A stretch of DNA of 40,586 nt from positions 1 to 40,586 of the forward strand of contig JAFQCM010000123.1 in assembly GCA_017399445.1 (NCBI GenBank), in the 5' to 3' direction. This document shows, one piece after another, positions 1 through 8,918 of the stretch (the stretch's first letter is position 1; each line of letters begins with the position of its first letter). A program made the translations under genes and the position numbers. The DNA comes from Lachnospiraceae bacterium. GTDB lineage: Bacteria > Bacillota > Clostridia > Lachnospirales > Lachnospiraceae. Under the pieces are notes generated by a model. The model had not been told where the DNA came from. It saw only the letters and a program-made list of their open reading frames with translations, and searched no databases.

Positions 1-909
1 CCAATGGAAATACAGATTATTCAAAATGATGCCATTGAGCGAAAAGGAATGAAACAGCTTTTCTTTGAACCGGAAATGCTAGACCAGTTAGAGCCGGATA
101 TTAATACTGGAGCTTTGATATTGATGCTGAAAGACCAGGTTCCAAAACGTGCCAAAGATAATGTACGGCAATATATTAAAAAAATCGTAGATAAAATTAA
201 TGAACGAATTGCGGATGATGTAAAAAGAGCAGTAACCGCTGCCATGAATCGTAGAGAGCATTCTCCGATACCTTCTGCTGCAGCAATGGATTATAAAATG
301 ACCATAAGACGAAATCTGAAAAATTATAATCAGGATCTTAAGGTATTGCTACCAGAGAAATTTTACTTTTATGAAAGAACTTCCCGTTCTGCGAATCGTA
401 CAGTGATTTTGGATATTGATCAAAGTGGTTCTATGGGAGAATCAGTAATTTATTCCTCTGTTATGGGATGTATTTTAGCCAGCATGAGTGCCGTGAAAAC
501 TCATATTGTGGCATTTGATACTCAGGTACATGACATGACCGATTTAACAGATGACCCAATTGATTTACTTTATGGAATTCAGTTAGGTGGAGGAACAGAT
601 ATAGAAAGATCTGTAAAGTATTGTGCTGGTTTAATTGAAGAACCTAATAAAACTACCATGTTTCTGATTTCTGATTTAGAAGAATGGGGAAATCGAAACG
701 GACTGGTGCGACGTATGTCTGAATTAAAAGAGTCTGGGGTAAATCTGGTAGTATTGTTAGCTATTTCTGATAGTGGAAAACCCCATTATGATGAACAGAT
801 GGCAAAGAAAATTGCAGCCCTTGATATTCCATGTTTTGCCTGTCCGCCGGATAAACTGCCGGAGTTATTGGAACAGGCATTGAATCGGAAGTGTATAAGA
901 AGTTTTTGA
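1..909 (+). CDS. VWA-domain (CoxE-like) protein, 5' end cut by window
   Basis: This is the last 302 codons of a von Willebrand factor A protein. The frame is open to the first base and the first visible methionine sits in what looks like the middle of the family, so the true start is outside the window. A metal-ion-dependent adhesion site (MIDAS) is visible as D-Q-S-G-S around residue 139, with the supporting GGGTD motif about 60 residues later and an ISDLEEWG strand after that. An alpha-helical region precedes the VWA fold. No signal peptide or membrane segment is visible, so it is probably cytoplasmic. Proteins of this type usually sit with a MoxR-like AAA+ ATPase and a DUF5682-type protein; those partners would lie upstream, off the window. 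The VWA call is firm, while the partner system is inference. Confidence 0.85.
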   Translation, partial: PMEIQIIQNDAIERKGMKQLFFEPEMLDQLEPDINTGALILMLKDQVPKRAKDNVRQYIKKIVDKINERIADDVKRAVTAAMNRREHSPIPSAAAMDYKMTIRRNLKNYNQDLKVLLPEKFYFYERTSRSANRTVILDIDQSGSMGESVIYSSVMGCILASMSAVKTHIVAFDTQVHDMTDLTDDPIDLLYGIQLGGGTDIERSVKYCAGLIEEPNKTTMFLISDLEEWGNRNGLVRRMSELKESGVNLVVLLAISDSGKPHYDEQMAKKIAALDIPCFACPPDKLPELLEQALNRKCIRSF

Positions 910-921
910 TTTAAAATAACA

Positions 922-950
922 TTTACAGACCAGAAAAAATTTAGTAAACT
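922..950 (+). promoter_or_regulatory. possible sigma-A promoter for mutL
   Basis: TTTACA, a 17-base spacer, then TAAACT lie just upstream of mutL. The -35 box is good and the -10 box matches the consensus at four of six positions. It is the best candidate in the short gap after the VWA gene, but read-through from upstream is also possible. Confidence 0.35.
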
Positions 951-983
951 TGTAACAGTAAATTGCACCAGGAGGCACAAAGC

Positions 984-3095
984 ATGAAAAAAATTGAAGT
1001 TCCTGATAAAAGTACTATAGATAAAATTGCGGCAGGTGAAGTGGTAGAGCGACCATCTTCTGTTGTAAAAGAATTGGTGGAAAACGCCATTGATGCAGGT
1101 GCTACTGCAGTTGCAGTGGAAATTAAAGATGGCGGGACCAGTCTGATACGAGTTACGGATAATGGCAGCGGTATTGAAAAGGGAGAGGTAAAAACAGCTT
1201 TTTTAAGACATGCTACCAGTAAAATTCGAAGTGCAGAAGATTTATTAAGCATTTCCTCCCTTGGGTTTCGAGGGGAAGCACTTTCTAGTATTTCAGCAGT
1301 TTCCCAGGTGGAATTAATTACCAAAACAGCATCAGATTTTACTGGAAGCAGATATCGTATTGAAGGTGGAAATGAACTGGGATTAGAAGAAATTGGTGCA
1401 CCGGAAGGAACTACTTTTTTAGTACGGAATCTTTTTTTTAATGTGCCTGCAAGAAAGAAATTTTTAAAAGCCAATCAGACAGAAGCAGGGTATATTAGTG
1501 ATTTAATGGAACATATGGCTTTATCAAGGCCGGATATTTCCTTTAAGTTTATCAATAATAATCAGACAAAGCTACAGACTTCAGGAAATACTAATTTGAA
1601 AGATATAATTTATCATGTGTATGGTCGTGATATTACTGCGAATTTAATTCCTGTGGACAGAGAAATTAATGGAGTAAGATTAAGTGGCTTTATTGGAAAA
1701 CCAATTGTTTCCAGAGGTAACCGAAATTTTGAAAACTATTTTGTAAATGGAAGATACGTGAAAAGTAATATTATTGCCAGAGCCATTGAAGAAGGCTATA
1801 AGGGATTTGTAATGCAGCATAAATATCCTTTTACGGTGCTTCATCTTACTGTTGATGGAAATTTGCTAGATGTCAATGTGCATCCTACGAAAATGGAACT
1901 TCGTATATCAAATCAGGAAGATGTATTCCGGTTTATTTATATGACGGTGAATGATGCATTAAATGGCAGGGAATTGATTCCAATCGTTTCTTTTGGAAAA
2001 GAGGAAAAAGCACCAACAATAAAAGAAAAAATGCCAGAGCCTTTTGAGAAAAGACGTTTGCAGGAAATGCAAGGGCAAAAAAAATCAGATATGTCAAAGA
2101 CAGAAATGAAAAAGCCGGAGTTTCCAAAAGCAGAAAACGTATCCAAAATAGAACCAGGGGGAGTAAAGGACAACTTCTCCAATAAAAGTCAAAAGAGAGA
2201 GCAAATAACTGAGAACATAAGGGAAAATCGTATATCAGAAGCAAGTTACACAGAACAGGAAAATGTTATTAGAGAGACGGGAAATTATAAGCCGGATGTT
2301 TCAAGGAAAGAGCATGCAATACAAAAAACAGAAAATTATCTGTTAGATAATTTAACAGATAAAAACGGATTTGATGAGAAAACTCAGAAAGAAAAAGAGT
2401 TAAGGGAAAATCAAGCTACAATTTCTGAAGGATTTTCGAAAGATGAAATAGTGCCATTAGCTGAGCAGGCAGAACAGTTAGAGTTATTTGAAACCAAACT
2501 GTTAAAAGAGGAATCCCGAAGTCAGCATAAAATTATCGGTCAGCTGTTCAAAACCTATTGGCTGGTTGAGTTTGAAGATAAGCTGTTTATCATAGACCAG
2601 CATGCTGCCCATGAAAAAGTATTATATGAGCGTAACATGAAATTATGGGAAAACAAGGAACACTCTTCCCAGCTAATCAGTCCTCCTCTGATTTTAACTC
2701 TTTCTAATAAAGAAGAAGAAATGCTTCATACTTATAAAAAATATTTGGAAGAACTTGGATTTGAAATTGAATCTTTTGGTGGAAAAGAATATTCTATTTG
2801 TGCAGTTCCGATGAATTTATACGGACTGGCACAAAAAGAACTTTTAATAGAATTAATTGACAGTTTAGAAACCGTAACAGGAAGAAATACACCGGATATG
2901 ATTCGGGAAAAACTTGCGTCTATGTCCTGTAAGGCAGCGGTAAAGGGAAATCAAAAACTTTCTTACGAAGAAATGGATGAATTAATTAAAGAACTTTTGA
3001 CTTTGGAAAACCCATATAACTGTCCTCATGGAAGACCTACCATTATTTCCATGAGCAAGTATGAATTAGAAAAGAAATTTAAACGAATTGTGTAG
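984..3095 (+). CDS. mutL: DNA mismatch repair protein MutL
   Basis: This is a 703-residue MutL, the matchmaker ATPase that links mismatch recognition by MutS to strand incision. The N-terminal GHKL ATPase shows the expected ENAIDAG, DNGSG, RHATSK and GFRGEAL motifs. The C-terminal domain carries DQHAAHExxxxE, SCKAAVKG and CPHGRP, which mark the metal-dependent nicking endonuclease type used by bacteria without MutH. Between the two is a linker of roughly 180 residues rich in Lys, Glu and Asn (about residues 335-515), which is long but normal in kind. The start is ATG 984, because GGAGG at 971-975 precedes it; an in-frame TTG at 963 lies upstream of that ribosome site. miaA follows after 11 bases, as in many Firmicutes. 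mutS is not in the window. Confidence 0.97.
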   Translation: MKKIEVPDKSTIDKIAAGEVVERPSSVVKELVENAIDAGATAVAVEIKDGGTSLIRVTDNGSGIEKGEVKTAFLRHATSKIRSAEDLLSISSLGFRGEALSSISAVSQVELITKTASDFTGSRYRIEGGNELGLEEIGAPEGTTFLVRNLFFNVPARKKFLKANQTEAGYISDLMEHMALSRPDISFKFINNNQTKLQTSGNTNLKDIIYHVYGRDITANLIPVDREINGVRLSGFIGKPIVSRGNRNFENYFVNGRYVKSNIIARAIEEGYKGFVMQHKYPFTVLHLTVDGNLLDVNVHPTKMELRISNQEDVFRFIYMTVNDALNGRELIPIVSFGKEEKAPTIKEKMPEPFEKRRLQEMQGQKKSDMSKTEMKKPEFPKAENVSKIEPGGVKDNFSNKSQKREQITENIRENRISEASYTEQENVIRETGNYKPDVSRKEHAIQKTENYLLDNLTDKNGFDEKTQKEKELRENQATISEGFSKDEIVPLAEQAEQLELFETKLLKEESRSQHKIIGQLFKTYWLVEFEDKLFIIDQHAAHEKVLYERNMKLWENKEHSSQLISPPLILTLSNKEEEMLHTYKKYLEELGFEIESFGGKEYSICAVPMNLYGLAQKELLIELIDSLETVTGRNTPDMIREKLASMSCKAAVKGNQKLSYEEMDELIKELLTLENPYNCPHGRPTIISMSKYELEKKFKRIV

Positions 3096-3106
3096 GTGGT
3101 GGAAAA

Positions 3107-4051
3107 ATGAAAAAACCATTGATTATACTGGCAGGTCCTACTGCAGTGGGTAAAACAGAGACCTCTATAGGACTGGCAAAAGCAGTTTCCGGAGAAATCA
3201 TCTCTGCAGACTCCATGCAGGTGTACCGTCATATGGATATTGGTTCTGCAAAAATTAAACCAGAAGAAATGCAGGGAATAAATCATTATCTTATCGACGA
3301 ATTAGAACCAGAGGAAGAATTTAATGTAGTATTATTTCAGACGCTGGCAAAAAAGTATATGGAAGAAATCTATGCCAAAGGAAAAATTCCCATTTTAGTA
3401 GGTGGAACCGGATTCTATATTCAATCCGTTTTATATGATATTGACTTTACCAATACCGATGCAGATAATAGTTATCGTATGGAATTAGAACAGCTTGCAA
3501 AAGAGAAAGGACCTTTGGTTCTGCATGAAATGTTAAGAAAAGTAGATGAAAAGTCTGCAGAAGAAATTCATGCTAATAACAAAAAACGTGTGATTCGTGC
3601 ACTGGAATATTACAAACAAACCGGGAAGCCTATTTCAGAACATAATGAAGAAGAACGAGCGAAAAAATCCCCATATAATTTTGCTTATTTTGTTTTAAAT
3701 GATGAAAGAGCAACTGTATATGACAGAATCAATAAACGGGTAGATATTATGTTTGCTGAAGGTCTGATTTCTGAGGTAGAACAATTAATGTCTAGAGGCT
3801 GTAAACGAGAAATGGTATCCATGCAGGGATTGGGATACAAAGAAGTCATTGATTATCTGGAAGGAAAATACACTCTGGAAGAAACCAGAGAAATGATACA
3901 AAAAGAAACCCGGCATTTTGCAAAACGCCAGTTAACTTGGTTTCGTAGGGAAGAAGATGTTATCTGGATTAATAAAAATGAACTGGAACATTCCAATGAA
4001 AAAATATTACAATATATGACAGAATGTCTGCAAGACAGGAAAATAATATAA
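3107..4051 (+). CDS. miaA: tRNA dimethylallyltransferase MiaA
   Basis: This enzyme transfers a dimethylallyl group from DMAPP to N6 of adenosine 37 in tRNAs that read codons starting with U. The 314-residue length is normal. The P-loop GPTAVGKT is at about residues 10-17, followed by the DSMQVYR segment that contacts the target, GGTGFYI, and the late QGLGYKE and RHFAKRQLTWFRR motifs. It starts 11 bases after mutL, with GTGGTGG as a weak ribosome site, and ends 11 bases before the next gene, so the three genes are probably one transcript. hfq, often found next to miaA, is absent here. Confidence 0.97.
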   Translation: MKKPLIILAGPTAVGKTETSIGLAKAVSGEIISADSMQVYRHMDIGSAKIKPEEMQGINHYLIDELEPEEEFNVVLFQTLAKKYMEEIYAKGKIPILVGGTGFYIQSVLYDIDFTNTDADNSYRMELEQLAKEKGPLVLHEMLRKVDEKSAEEIHANNKKRVIRALEYYKQTGKPISEHNEEERAKKSPYNFAYFVLNDERATVYDRINKRVDIMFAEGLISEVEQLMSRGCKREMVSMQGLGYKEVIDYLEGKYTLEETREMIQKETRHFAKRQLTWFRREEDVIWINKNELEHSNEKILQYMTECLQDRKII

Positions 4052-4062
4052 GGAGCAAAAGA

Positions 4063-5346
4063 ATGAATACATTAGAACAATTATATGAATCCATGGGAAT
4101 CAGTAAACAAGTATATGATTTTGGTATGGAAATTGAAAAAGTTTTAAAAGACCGTTTTGATAATTTAAAAGAAACTACCACTTATAATCAGCTAAAAGTA
4201 ATCAAAGCCATGCAGGATAATCAGGTAAGTGAAGCCTGTTTTGCAGCTACTACAGGATATGGCTATAACGATTTAGGGCGTGACAAATTGGAAGATGTAT
4301 ATGCTTCTGTTTTCCATACAGAAGCTGCATTGGTGCGTCCTCAGATTACCTGTGGAACTCATGCACTAGCACTGGCATTGTCGGCTAATGTAAGACCGGG
4401 AGATGAAATTCTTTCTCCTGTTGGAAAACCATATGATACTTTAGAAGAAGTAATTGGTATTCGTCCATCTAAAGGATCCTTAGCAGAATATGGTGTAACC
4501 TATTCTCAGGTAAATTTATTAGAAGATGGTTCTTTTGATTTTGAAGGAATAAAAAAAGCAATCAATGAAAAGACAAAACTTGTTACCATTCAGCGTTCCA
4601 AAGGATATCAGACAAGACCAACCCTTTCTGTGGCAAGAATTGGAGAACTAATTTCCTTTATTAAAGGAATTAAACCGGATGTTATTTGTATGGTAGATAA
4701 CTGTTATGGAGAATTTGTTGAAAAAGAAGAGCCTAGCGATGTTGGAGCAGATATGGTAGTGGGTTCTTTGATTAAAAATCCAGGTGGTGGCCTGGCACCA
4801 ATTGGTGGGTATATTGCCGGAAGAGAAGATTTAATTGAAATGTGTGCTTATCGTCTTACTTCTCCGGGACTGGGAAAAGAAGTAGGAGCCACACTTGGAA
4901 TCAGCGGAAGTTTATATCAGGGATTATTTTTAGCACCTACTGTAGTAGAAAGTGCATTAAAAGGTTCCATTTTTGCAGCAAATATCTATGAAAAACTAGG
5001 ATATCAGGTAGTGCCAAATGGAACCGAAAGCAGACATGACATAATTCAGGCAGTTACGTTTGGAAGCCCGGAAGGTGTCATTGCATTTTGCGAAGGAATT
5101 CAGGCGGCAGCACCGGTAGACAGCCATGTTGTACCAGAACCTTGGGCAATGCCGGGATACGACGCGGATGTAATTATGGCAGCAGGAGCTTTCGTATCCG
5201 GTTCTTCTATTGAATTAAGTGCCGATGGACCAATTAAAGAGCCATATGCAGTATATTTTCAGGGTGGTCTTACCTATGAACATGCCAGATATGGAATTTT
5301 GCGTTCTTTACAGCAGTTGGTTAATAAGAAAATTATCACCTTATAA
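4063..5346 (+). CDS. PLP-dependent methionine gamma-lyase family protein (YnbB / aluminium resistance type)
   Basis: This 427-residue fold-type I PLP enzyme belongs to the family once labelled aluminium resistance protein and now Met_gamma_lyase (B. subtilis YnbB). The segment GSLIKNPGGGLAP holds the probable PLP-binding lysine, and VDNCYGEF supplies the aspartate that contacts the cofactor ring. The family often sits beside miaA or glutamine synthetase in Firmicutes, and the context here agrees. The start is ATG 4063, with AAGGAG at 4050-4055; a longer reading from 4024 would begin inside miaA. The true substrate is not known from the sequence; a carbon-sulfur lyase role is family knowledge only. 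Confidence 0.88.
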   Translation: MNTLEQLYESMGISKQVYDFGMEIEKVLKDRFDNLKETTTYNQLKVIKAMQDNQVSEACFAATTGYGYNDLGRDKLEDVYASVFHTEAALVRPQITCGTHALALALSANVRPGDEILSPVGKPYDTLEEVIGIRPSKGSLAEYGVTYSQVNLLEDGSFDFEGIKKAINEKTKLVTIQRSKGYQTRPTLSVARIGELISFIKGIKPDVICMVDNCYGEFVEKEEPSDVGADMVVGSLIKNPGGGLAPIGGYIAGREDLIEMCAYRLTSPGLGKEVGATLGISGSLYQGLFLAPTVVESALKGSIFAANIYEKLGYQVVPNGTESRHDIIQAVTFGSPEGVIAFCEGIQAAAPVDSHVVPEPWAMPGYDADVIMAAGAFVSGSSIELSADGPIKEPYAVYFQGGLTYEHARYGILRSLQQLVNKKIITL

Positions 5347-5389
5347 AACTTAAAATTTTTTTAATTATTTCGAAAATGAAAACTAATTA

Positions 5390-5418
5390 TATACAATAAC
5401 TTTCATTTGTGCTATGAT
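5390..5418 (+). promoter_or_regulatory. extended -10 promoter upstream of DUF4321-radC-mre
   Basis: TATACA, 17 bases, then TATGAT preceded by TGC (an extended -10). It lies in the 125-base gap after the PLP enzyme and is well placed to drive the DUF4321 gene and perhaps the genes after it. No strong terminator is visible between the PLP gene and this promoter. Confidence 0.55.
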
Positions 5419-5471
5419 ATATGTTGTTGTTTTACGAAACATACAAATTTTGTATGATAAAGGAGGGCAAT

Positions 5472-5726
5472 ATGAGTAAAAGTAAGAACTCATGGGCGTG
5501 TTTTTTATTAATGTTAGCTGGCGTTGTACTGGGTGGATTTATTGGAAATCTGGCATCTGGTGTATCCTTTTTAAGCTGGCTGGATTATGGACAGACATTT
5601 GGTCTTTCTTCACCATTAATTTTAGACCTGGGTATTCTTGTAATCACCTTTGCTCTTACAATTAAAATTTCAATTGCGAGTATTATTGGTATTATAATTG
5701 CCATAATAGTCTATAGACTGATTTAA
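5472..5726 (+). CDS. DUF4321 small membrane protein
   Basis: This 84-residue protein has two or three hydrophobic segments (about residues 9-30, 45-60 and 62-82), so it is an integral membrane protein of unknown function. It matches the DUF4321 family, which in clostridia typically sits just upstream of maf, radC or mreB, as here. The start is ATG 5472, directly after a strong AGGAGGG site; an in-frame ATG at 5421 exists but lies before that ribosome site. Its position at the head of a shape-determination operon suggests, without proof, an envelope role. Confidence 0.75.
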   Translation: MSKSKNSWACFLLMLAGVVLGGFIGNLASGVSFLSWLDYGQTFGLSSPLILDLGILVITFALTIKISIASIIGIIIAIIVYRLI

Positions 5727-5733
5727 TACATAA

Positions 5734-5778
5734 CCCTTTATTTCTGCATCCTGAGAGAAATACTGCAAAAATAAAGGG
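5734..5778 (+). promoter_or_regulatory. hairpin that covers the radC ribosome binding site
   Basis: CCCTTTATTT (5734-5743) is exactly complementary to AAATAAAGGG (5769-5778). After one mismatch, TGCA (5745-5748) pairs with TGCA (5764-5767), leaving a 15-base loop. The 3' arm contains most of the AAAGGGGA ribosome site of radC. There is no U-run after it, so it is not a terminator; it could limit RadC translation or reduce coupling from the gene before. Confidence 0.5.
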
Positions 5779-5786
5779 GAATTATT

Positions 5787-6485
5787 ATGTTAAAAAAACA
5801 ACAGACCATGAAAGAAATACCAAAAAGTGACAGACCGTATGAAAAATATATAGAATATGGTGCTGAAAACTTAAGTGATGCAGAATTGCTGGCAATTATT
5901 TTGCGAACCGGCACTCAGGGAATGACTGCGGTAGCTTTGGCAAGACAGGTTATTGGAGCCGGTGAAAAAGAAACAGGAGTTTTAAATATTGACAGAATGT
6001 CATTAAATGAATTAAAGAAAATTCCCGGAATTGGACATGTAAAAGCAATACAGATAAAATGCATTGCAGAACTTTCCAGACGGATAGCAAAAGCAAGTCA
6101 GCAGGAAAAATTGTCTTTTAGAAAACCTGAAAGTGTGGCAGAATATTATATGGAAGAATTCCGAATGAAAAAACAGGAACATATGATGTTGATCATGTTA
6201 AATACCAAAAGCAGGCTCATTGCAGAAAAGATAATTTTTAAAGGTACTGTAAATGCATCCATTGTTTCGCCAAGAGAAATCTTTGTGGAAGCAGTAAATC
6301 AGGAAGCAGTGTATATTATTCTGCTTCACAATCATCCCAGTGGGGATCCTACACCAAGTAGGGAAGATATTGCATTGACAAAAAGAATAAAAGAGGCAGG
6401 AAATCTGATGGATATTAAACTTCTGGATCATATTATTATAGGTGACCACAGATATGTCAGTTTTGCCGAAAAGGAATTAATTTAG
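5787..6485 (+). CDS. radC: RadC family protein (JAB1/MPN domain)
   Basis: This is a 232-residue RadC homologue. The N-terminal part has a helix-hairpin-helix-like segment (LKKIPGIGHVKA) and the C-terminal part is a JAB/MPN metalloprotease-fold domain with HNHPSGDPTPSREDI, which holds the two histidines, the serine and the aspartate of the metal site. Despite the old name, a direct DNA-repair role is doubtful and the biochemical activity is unsettled. It sits between the DUF4321 gene and mreB, the common arrangement in Firmicutes. Its ribosome site lies in the 3' arm of a hairpin (5734-5778). Confidence 0.93.
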   Translation: MLKKQQTMKEIPKSDRPYEKYIEYGAENLSDAELLAIILRTGTQGMTAVALARQVIGAGEKETGVLNIDRMSLNELKKIPGIGHVKAIQIKCIAELSRRIAKASQQEKLSFRKPESVAEYYMEEFRMKKQEHMMLIMLNTKSRLIAEKIIFKGTVNASIVSPREIFVEAVNQEAVYIILLHNHPSGDPTPSREDIALTKRIKEAGNLMDIKLLDHIIIGDHRYVSFAEKELI

Positions 6486-6503
6486 TGAAAGGAGTCATTT
6501 AAA

Positions 6504-7529
6504 GTGGCAAATAACAGTTTTGGAATAGATTTAGGAACAAGTAATATTAAAATATATAATATGGCAGAGGACAGTATTCTGAATCAGAAGAATATGATTG
6601 CAATCCGCAATAAAAAGACAATGTTCGCAATAGGAGATGAGGCATATGAAATGTATGAAAAAGCTCCGGCAAATATTCATATTTCTTATCCTTTAAATGA
6701 TGGAGTCATTGCAAATATCAGAAACATGCAGGCATTATTATATGAATTTATAAAAATATCTACTAATAATAATATTAAACCAGCAGATTATTATATTGCA
6801 GTCCCAACGGACGTAACAGAAGTGGAAAAGAGAGCATTTGGCGATATGATTAAAAACTCTGGTTTAAAGCCAAAGAAAATTTGTGCAGTAGAAAAAGGGA
6901 TTGCAGATGCAGCAGGTATTGGAGTTGGCTTAAATGAAGCAACTGGTGTTATGATTGTAAATATTGGTGCCGAGACTACAGAAATTTCCGTAATTTCTTT
7001 GGGTGGTGTGGTTATCAGTAAATTAATTAAAGTGGGTGGTGTAAAGTTTGATGAAGCCATCCAGAATATTATTCGTAGAAACTACAATCTGATTATTGGA
7101 GATAAAACAGCTGCTCATATCAAACATGAACTGGCAAGTGGTATCAAGGAAGATAGTGGAATGAGTGGTATGGTATGCGGACGTGATGTAGTAACCGGCC
7201 TTCCGATTGAAGTAGAAATTCCAGCGGATTTAATTTATGAAGCATTAAAAGAGCCACTTCATACTATTATGGATTCTATAAAAGTAATTCTGGAACGTAC
7301 TCCACCAGAATTTGCAAGAGATATTATTAAAGCAGGTGTGTATGTAACAGGAGGATGTGCCCAGATTCGCAACCTTGCTGCTTTAATTACAAAATCTACA
7401 GGATTAAATGTAAACATTTCGGAAAATCCATCAGAAAGTGTTGCCAGAGGATTATCAAAAATTATTAATAATAATGATTACAGATATCTGGCATACAATA
7501 TTAAGGATATTACCAATTTATATAAATAA
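6504..7529 (+). CDS. mreB: rod shape-determining actin homologue MreB
   Basis: MreB is the actin-like ATPase that forms membrane-associated filaments and orients the cell-wall elongation machinery. The 341-residue length is typical. The phosphate-1 motif GIDLGTSNIK is at residues 5-14, and IVNIGAETTE (phosphate 2) and YVTGGCAQI (adenosine) follow. The start is GTG 6504, with AAAGGAG nine bases upstream. The following genes are mreC, mreD and PBP2, so this is the complete elongasome operon. No N-terminal amphipathic helix is obvious. Confidence 0.96.
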   Translation: MANNSFGIDLGTSNIKIYNMAEDSILNQKNMIAIRNKKTMFAIGDEAYEMYEKAPANIHISYPLNDGVIANIRNMQALLYEFIKISTNNNIKPADYYIAVPTDVTEVEKRAFGDMIKNSGLKPKKICAVEKGIADAAGIGVGLNEATGVMIVNIGAETTEISVISLGGVVISKLIKVGGVKFDEAIQNIIRRNYNLIIGDKTAAHIKHELASGIKEDSGMSGMVCGRDVVTGLPIEVEIPADLIYEALKEPLHTIMDSIKVILERTPPEFARDIIKAGVYVTGGCAQIRNLAALITKSTGLNVNISENPSESVARGLSKIINNNDYRYLAYNIKDITNLYK

Positions 7530-7546
7530 GTATTTGAGGGATTGTA

Positions 7547-8398
7547 ATGAAAAAGAAAAAACCTAAATTTACTCTATCAAGTGAATATGTGCTGCTTATC
7601 TTTACAGTTCTGTGTGTAATTATGATACTTGTAACTTTCAATACTAATATTACGGCAGGACCTTTAAGAGGTGTTGCAAGTTATGTGCTGGTACCACTAC
7701 AAAAAGGTATTAATGCAGTAGGAACAATTGTTACCGGATGGTCAGATAATATGACAAATCTGCAGGAAGTAATGGCAGAAAACGAAGAATTGAAAAGCCA
7801 GATAGATGAACTTACTGTTGAAAATAATATTTTACAGCAAGATAAGTTTGAATTAAGTCGTTTAAGAGAATTATATAAATTAGACGAAAAATATCCGGAT
7901 TATAAAAAAGTAGGTGCCAGAATTATAGGAAAAGATGCTGGAAACTGGTTCAATACTTTTGTTATTGATAAAGGAAGCGATGATGGAATTGCGGTAGACA
8001 TGAATGTAATTGCCGGAAGTGGATTGGTAGGAAGAGTTACTTCTGTGAGCAAATCCAGTGCAACCGTACTGGCAATTATTGATGATTCTAGTAATGTAGG
8101 TGCACAGGTGCTTTCCACTTCTGATAATTGTATAGTTACAGGAAGTTTAAAATTAATGAATGAAAATAAAATTGCAATTTCTAAACTTTCTGATACAGAA
8201 GATAAGGTAACCTCTGGAGAAAAGATAGTAACATCAAATATCAGTGATAAATATCTTCCGGGAATATTAATAGGCTATGTGGATGAAATATCCATGGATT
8301 CTAATAATCTTACAAAATCAGGAACTCTTCGTCCAGCAGTGGATTTTGCCCATTTAGAAGAAGTTTTGGTTATTTTGGAATTGAAAAAGGAGCAGTAA
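7547..8398 (+). CDS. mreC: rod shape-determining protein MreC
   Basis: MreC is a bitopic membrane protein that activates PBP2/RodA during elongation. The 283-residue product has a short basic N-terminus, one membrane segment at about residues 13-33, a coiled coil (about 66-105, with many Glu, Leu and Asn), and the extracellular beta domain starting with a VGARIIGKD strand. It begins 17 bases after mreB and its stop is one base before mreD, so the genes are tightly coupled. Confidence 0.95.
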   Translation: MKKKKPKFTLSSEYVLLIFTVLCVIMILVTFNTNITAGPLRGVASYVLVPLQKGINAVGTIVTGWSDNMTNLQEVMAENEELKSQIDELTVENNILQQDKFELSRLRELYKLDEKYPDYKKVGARIIGKDAGNWFNTFVIDKGSDDGIAVDMNVIAGSGLVGRVTSVSKSSATVLAIIDDSSNVGAQVLSTSDNCIVTGSLKLMNENKIAISKLSDTEDKVTSGEKIVTSNISDKYLPGILIGYVDEISMDSNNLTKSGTLRPAVDFAHLEEVLVILELKKEQ

Positions 8399-8399
8399 C

Positions 8400-8918
8400 A
8401 TGAAGCGGAAAATTGTAGTTTTTATTTTAATCATTGTATGTTTTTTGCTTCAATGCACTGTTTTTAAACAATTTTCTTTTGCAAATGTAGTTCCCAACCT
8501 TTTGATTGTTGTAACTTCTTCTTTTGGTTTTATGCGCGGAAAGAAAGAAGGAATGTACGTAGGGCTGATTTCCGGGATGCTGATTGATTTGTTTTTTAGT
8601 GAGTTTTTTGGATTTTATACATTGCTTTATATGTACATAGGGTTTGTGAATGGATTCTTCAAAAACATGTTTTACGATGATGATATTAAGCTTCCTATGG
8701 TGCTGATTACAGGCAGTGACTTTATTTATGGTTGTATTATTTATGTACTTTCTTTCCTTTTAAGAGGAAGATTTGATGCATGGTATTATTTTAAAAGTGT
8801 TATTATTCCAGAAGTAATTTATACAGTAATTGTAACACTGATATTTTATAGAATAATCAGAGCAATCAACCGGAGATTGGAAGATAGTGAGAAAAGGAGC
8901 GCGGCTAAATTTGTTTAG
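8400..8918 (+). CDS. mreD: rod shape-determining membrane protein MreD
   Basis: This is a 172-residue, very hydrophobic protein with about five membrane segments, as expected for MreD, the polytopic partner of MreC. The segment GLISGMLIDLFFS is the usual conserved patch in the middle of the family. The ATG is one base after the mreC stop, and the 3' end overlaps the first codons of the PBP2 gene, showing translational coupling in the mreBCD-PBP2 set. Confidence 0.92.
   Translation: MKRKIVVFILIIVCFLLQCTVFKQFSFANVVPNLLIVVTSSFGFMRGKKEGMYVGLISGMLIDLFFSEFFGFYTLLYMYIGFVNGFFKNMFYDDDIKLPMVLITGSDFIYGCIIYVLSFLLRGRFDAWYYFKSVIIPEVIYTVIVTLIFYRIIRAINRRLEDSEKRSAAKFV

Noticed and set aside
941..1474. 177-codon minus-strand open frame inside mutL
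   Set aside because: It is antisense to the conserved GHKL domain of mutL and is a shadow of its codon pattern.
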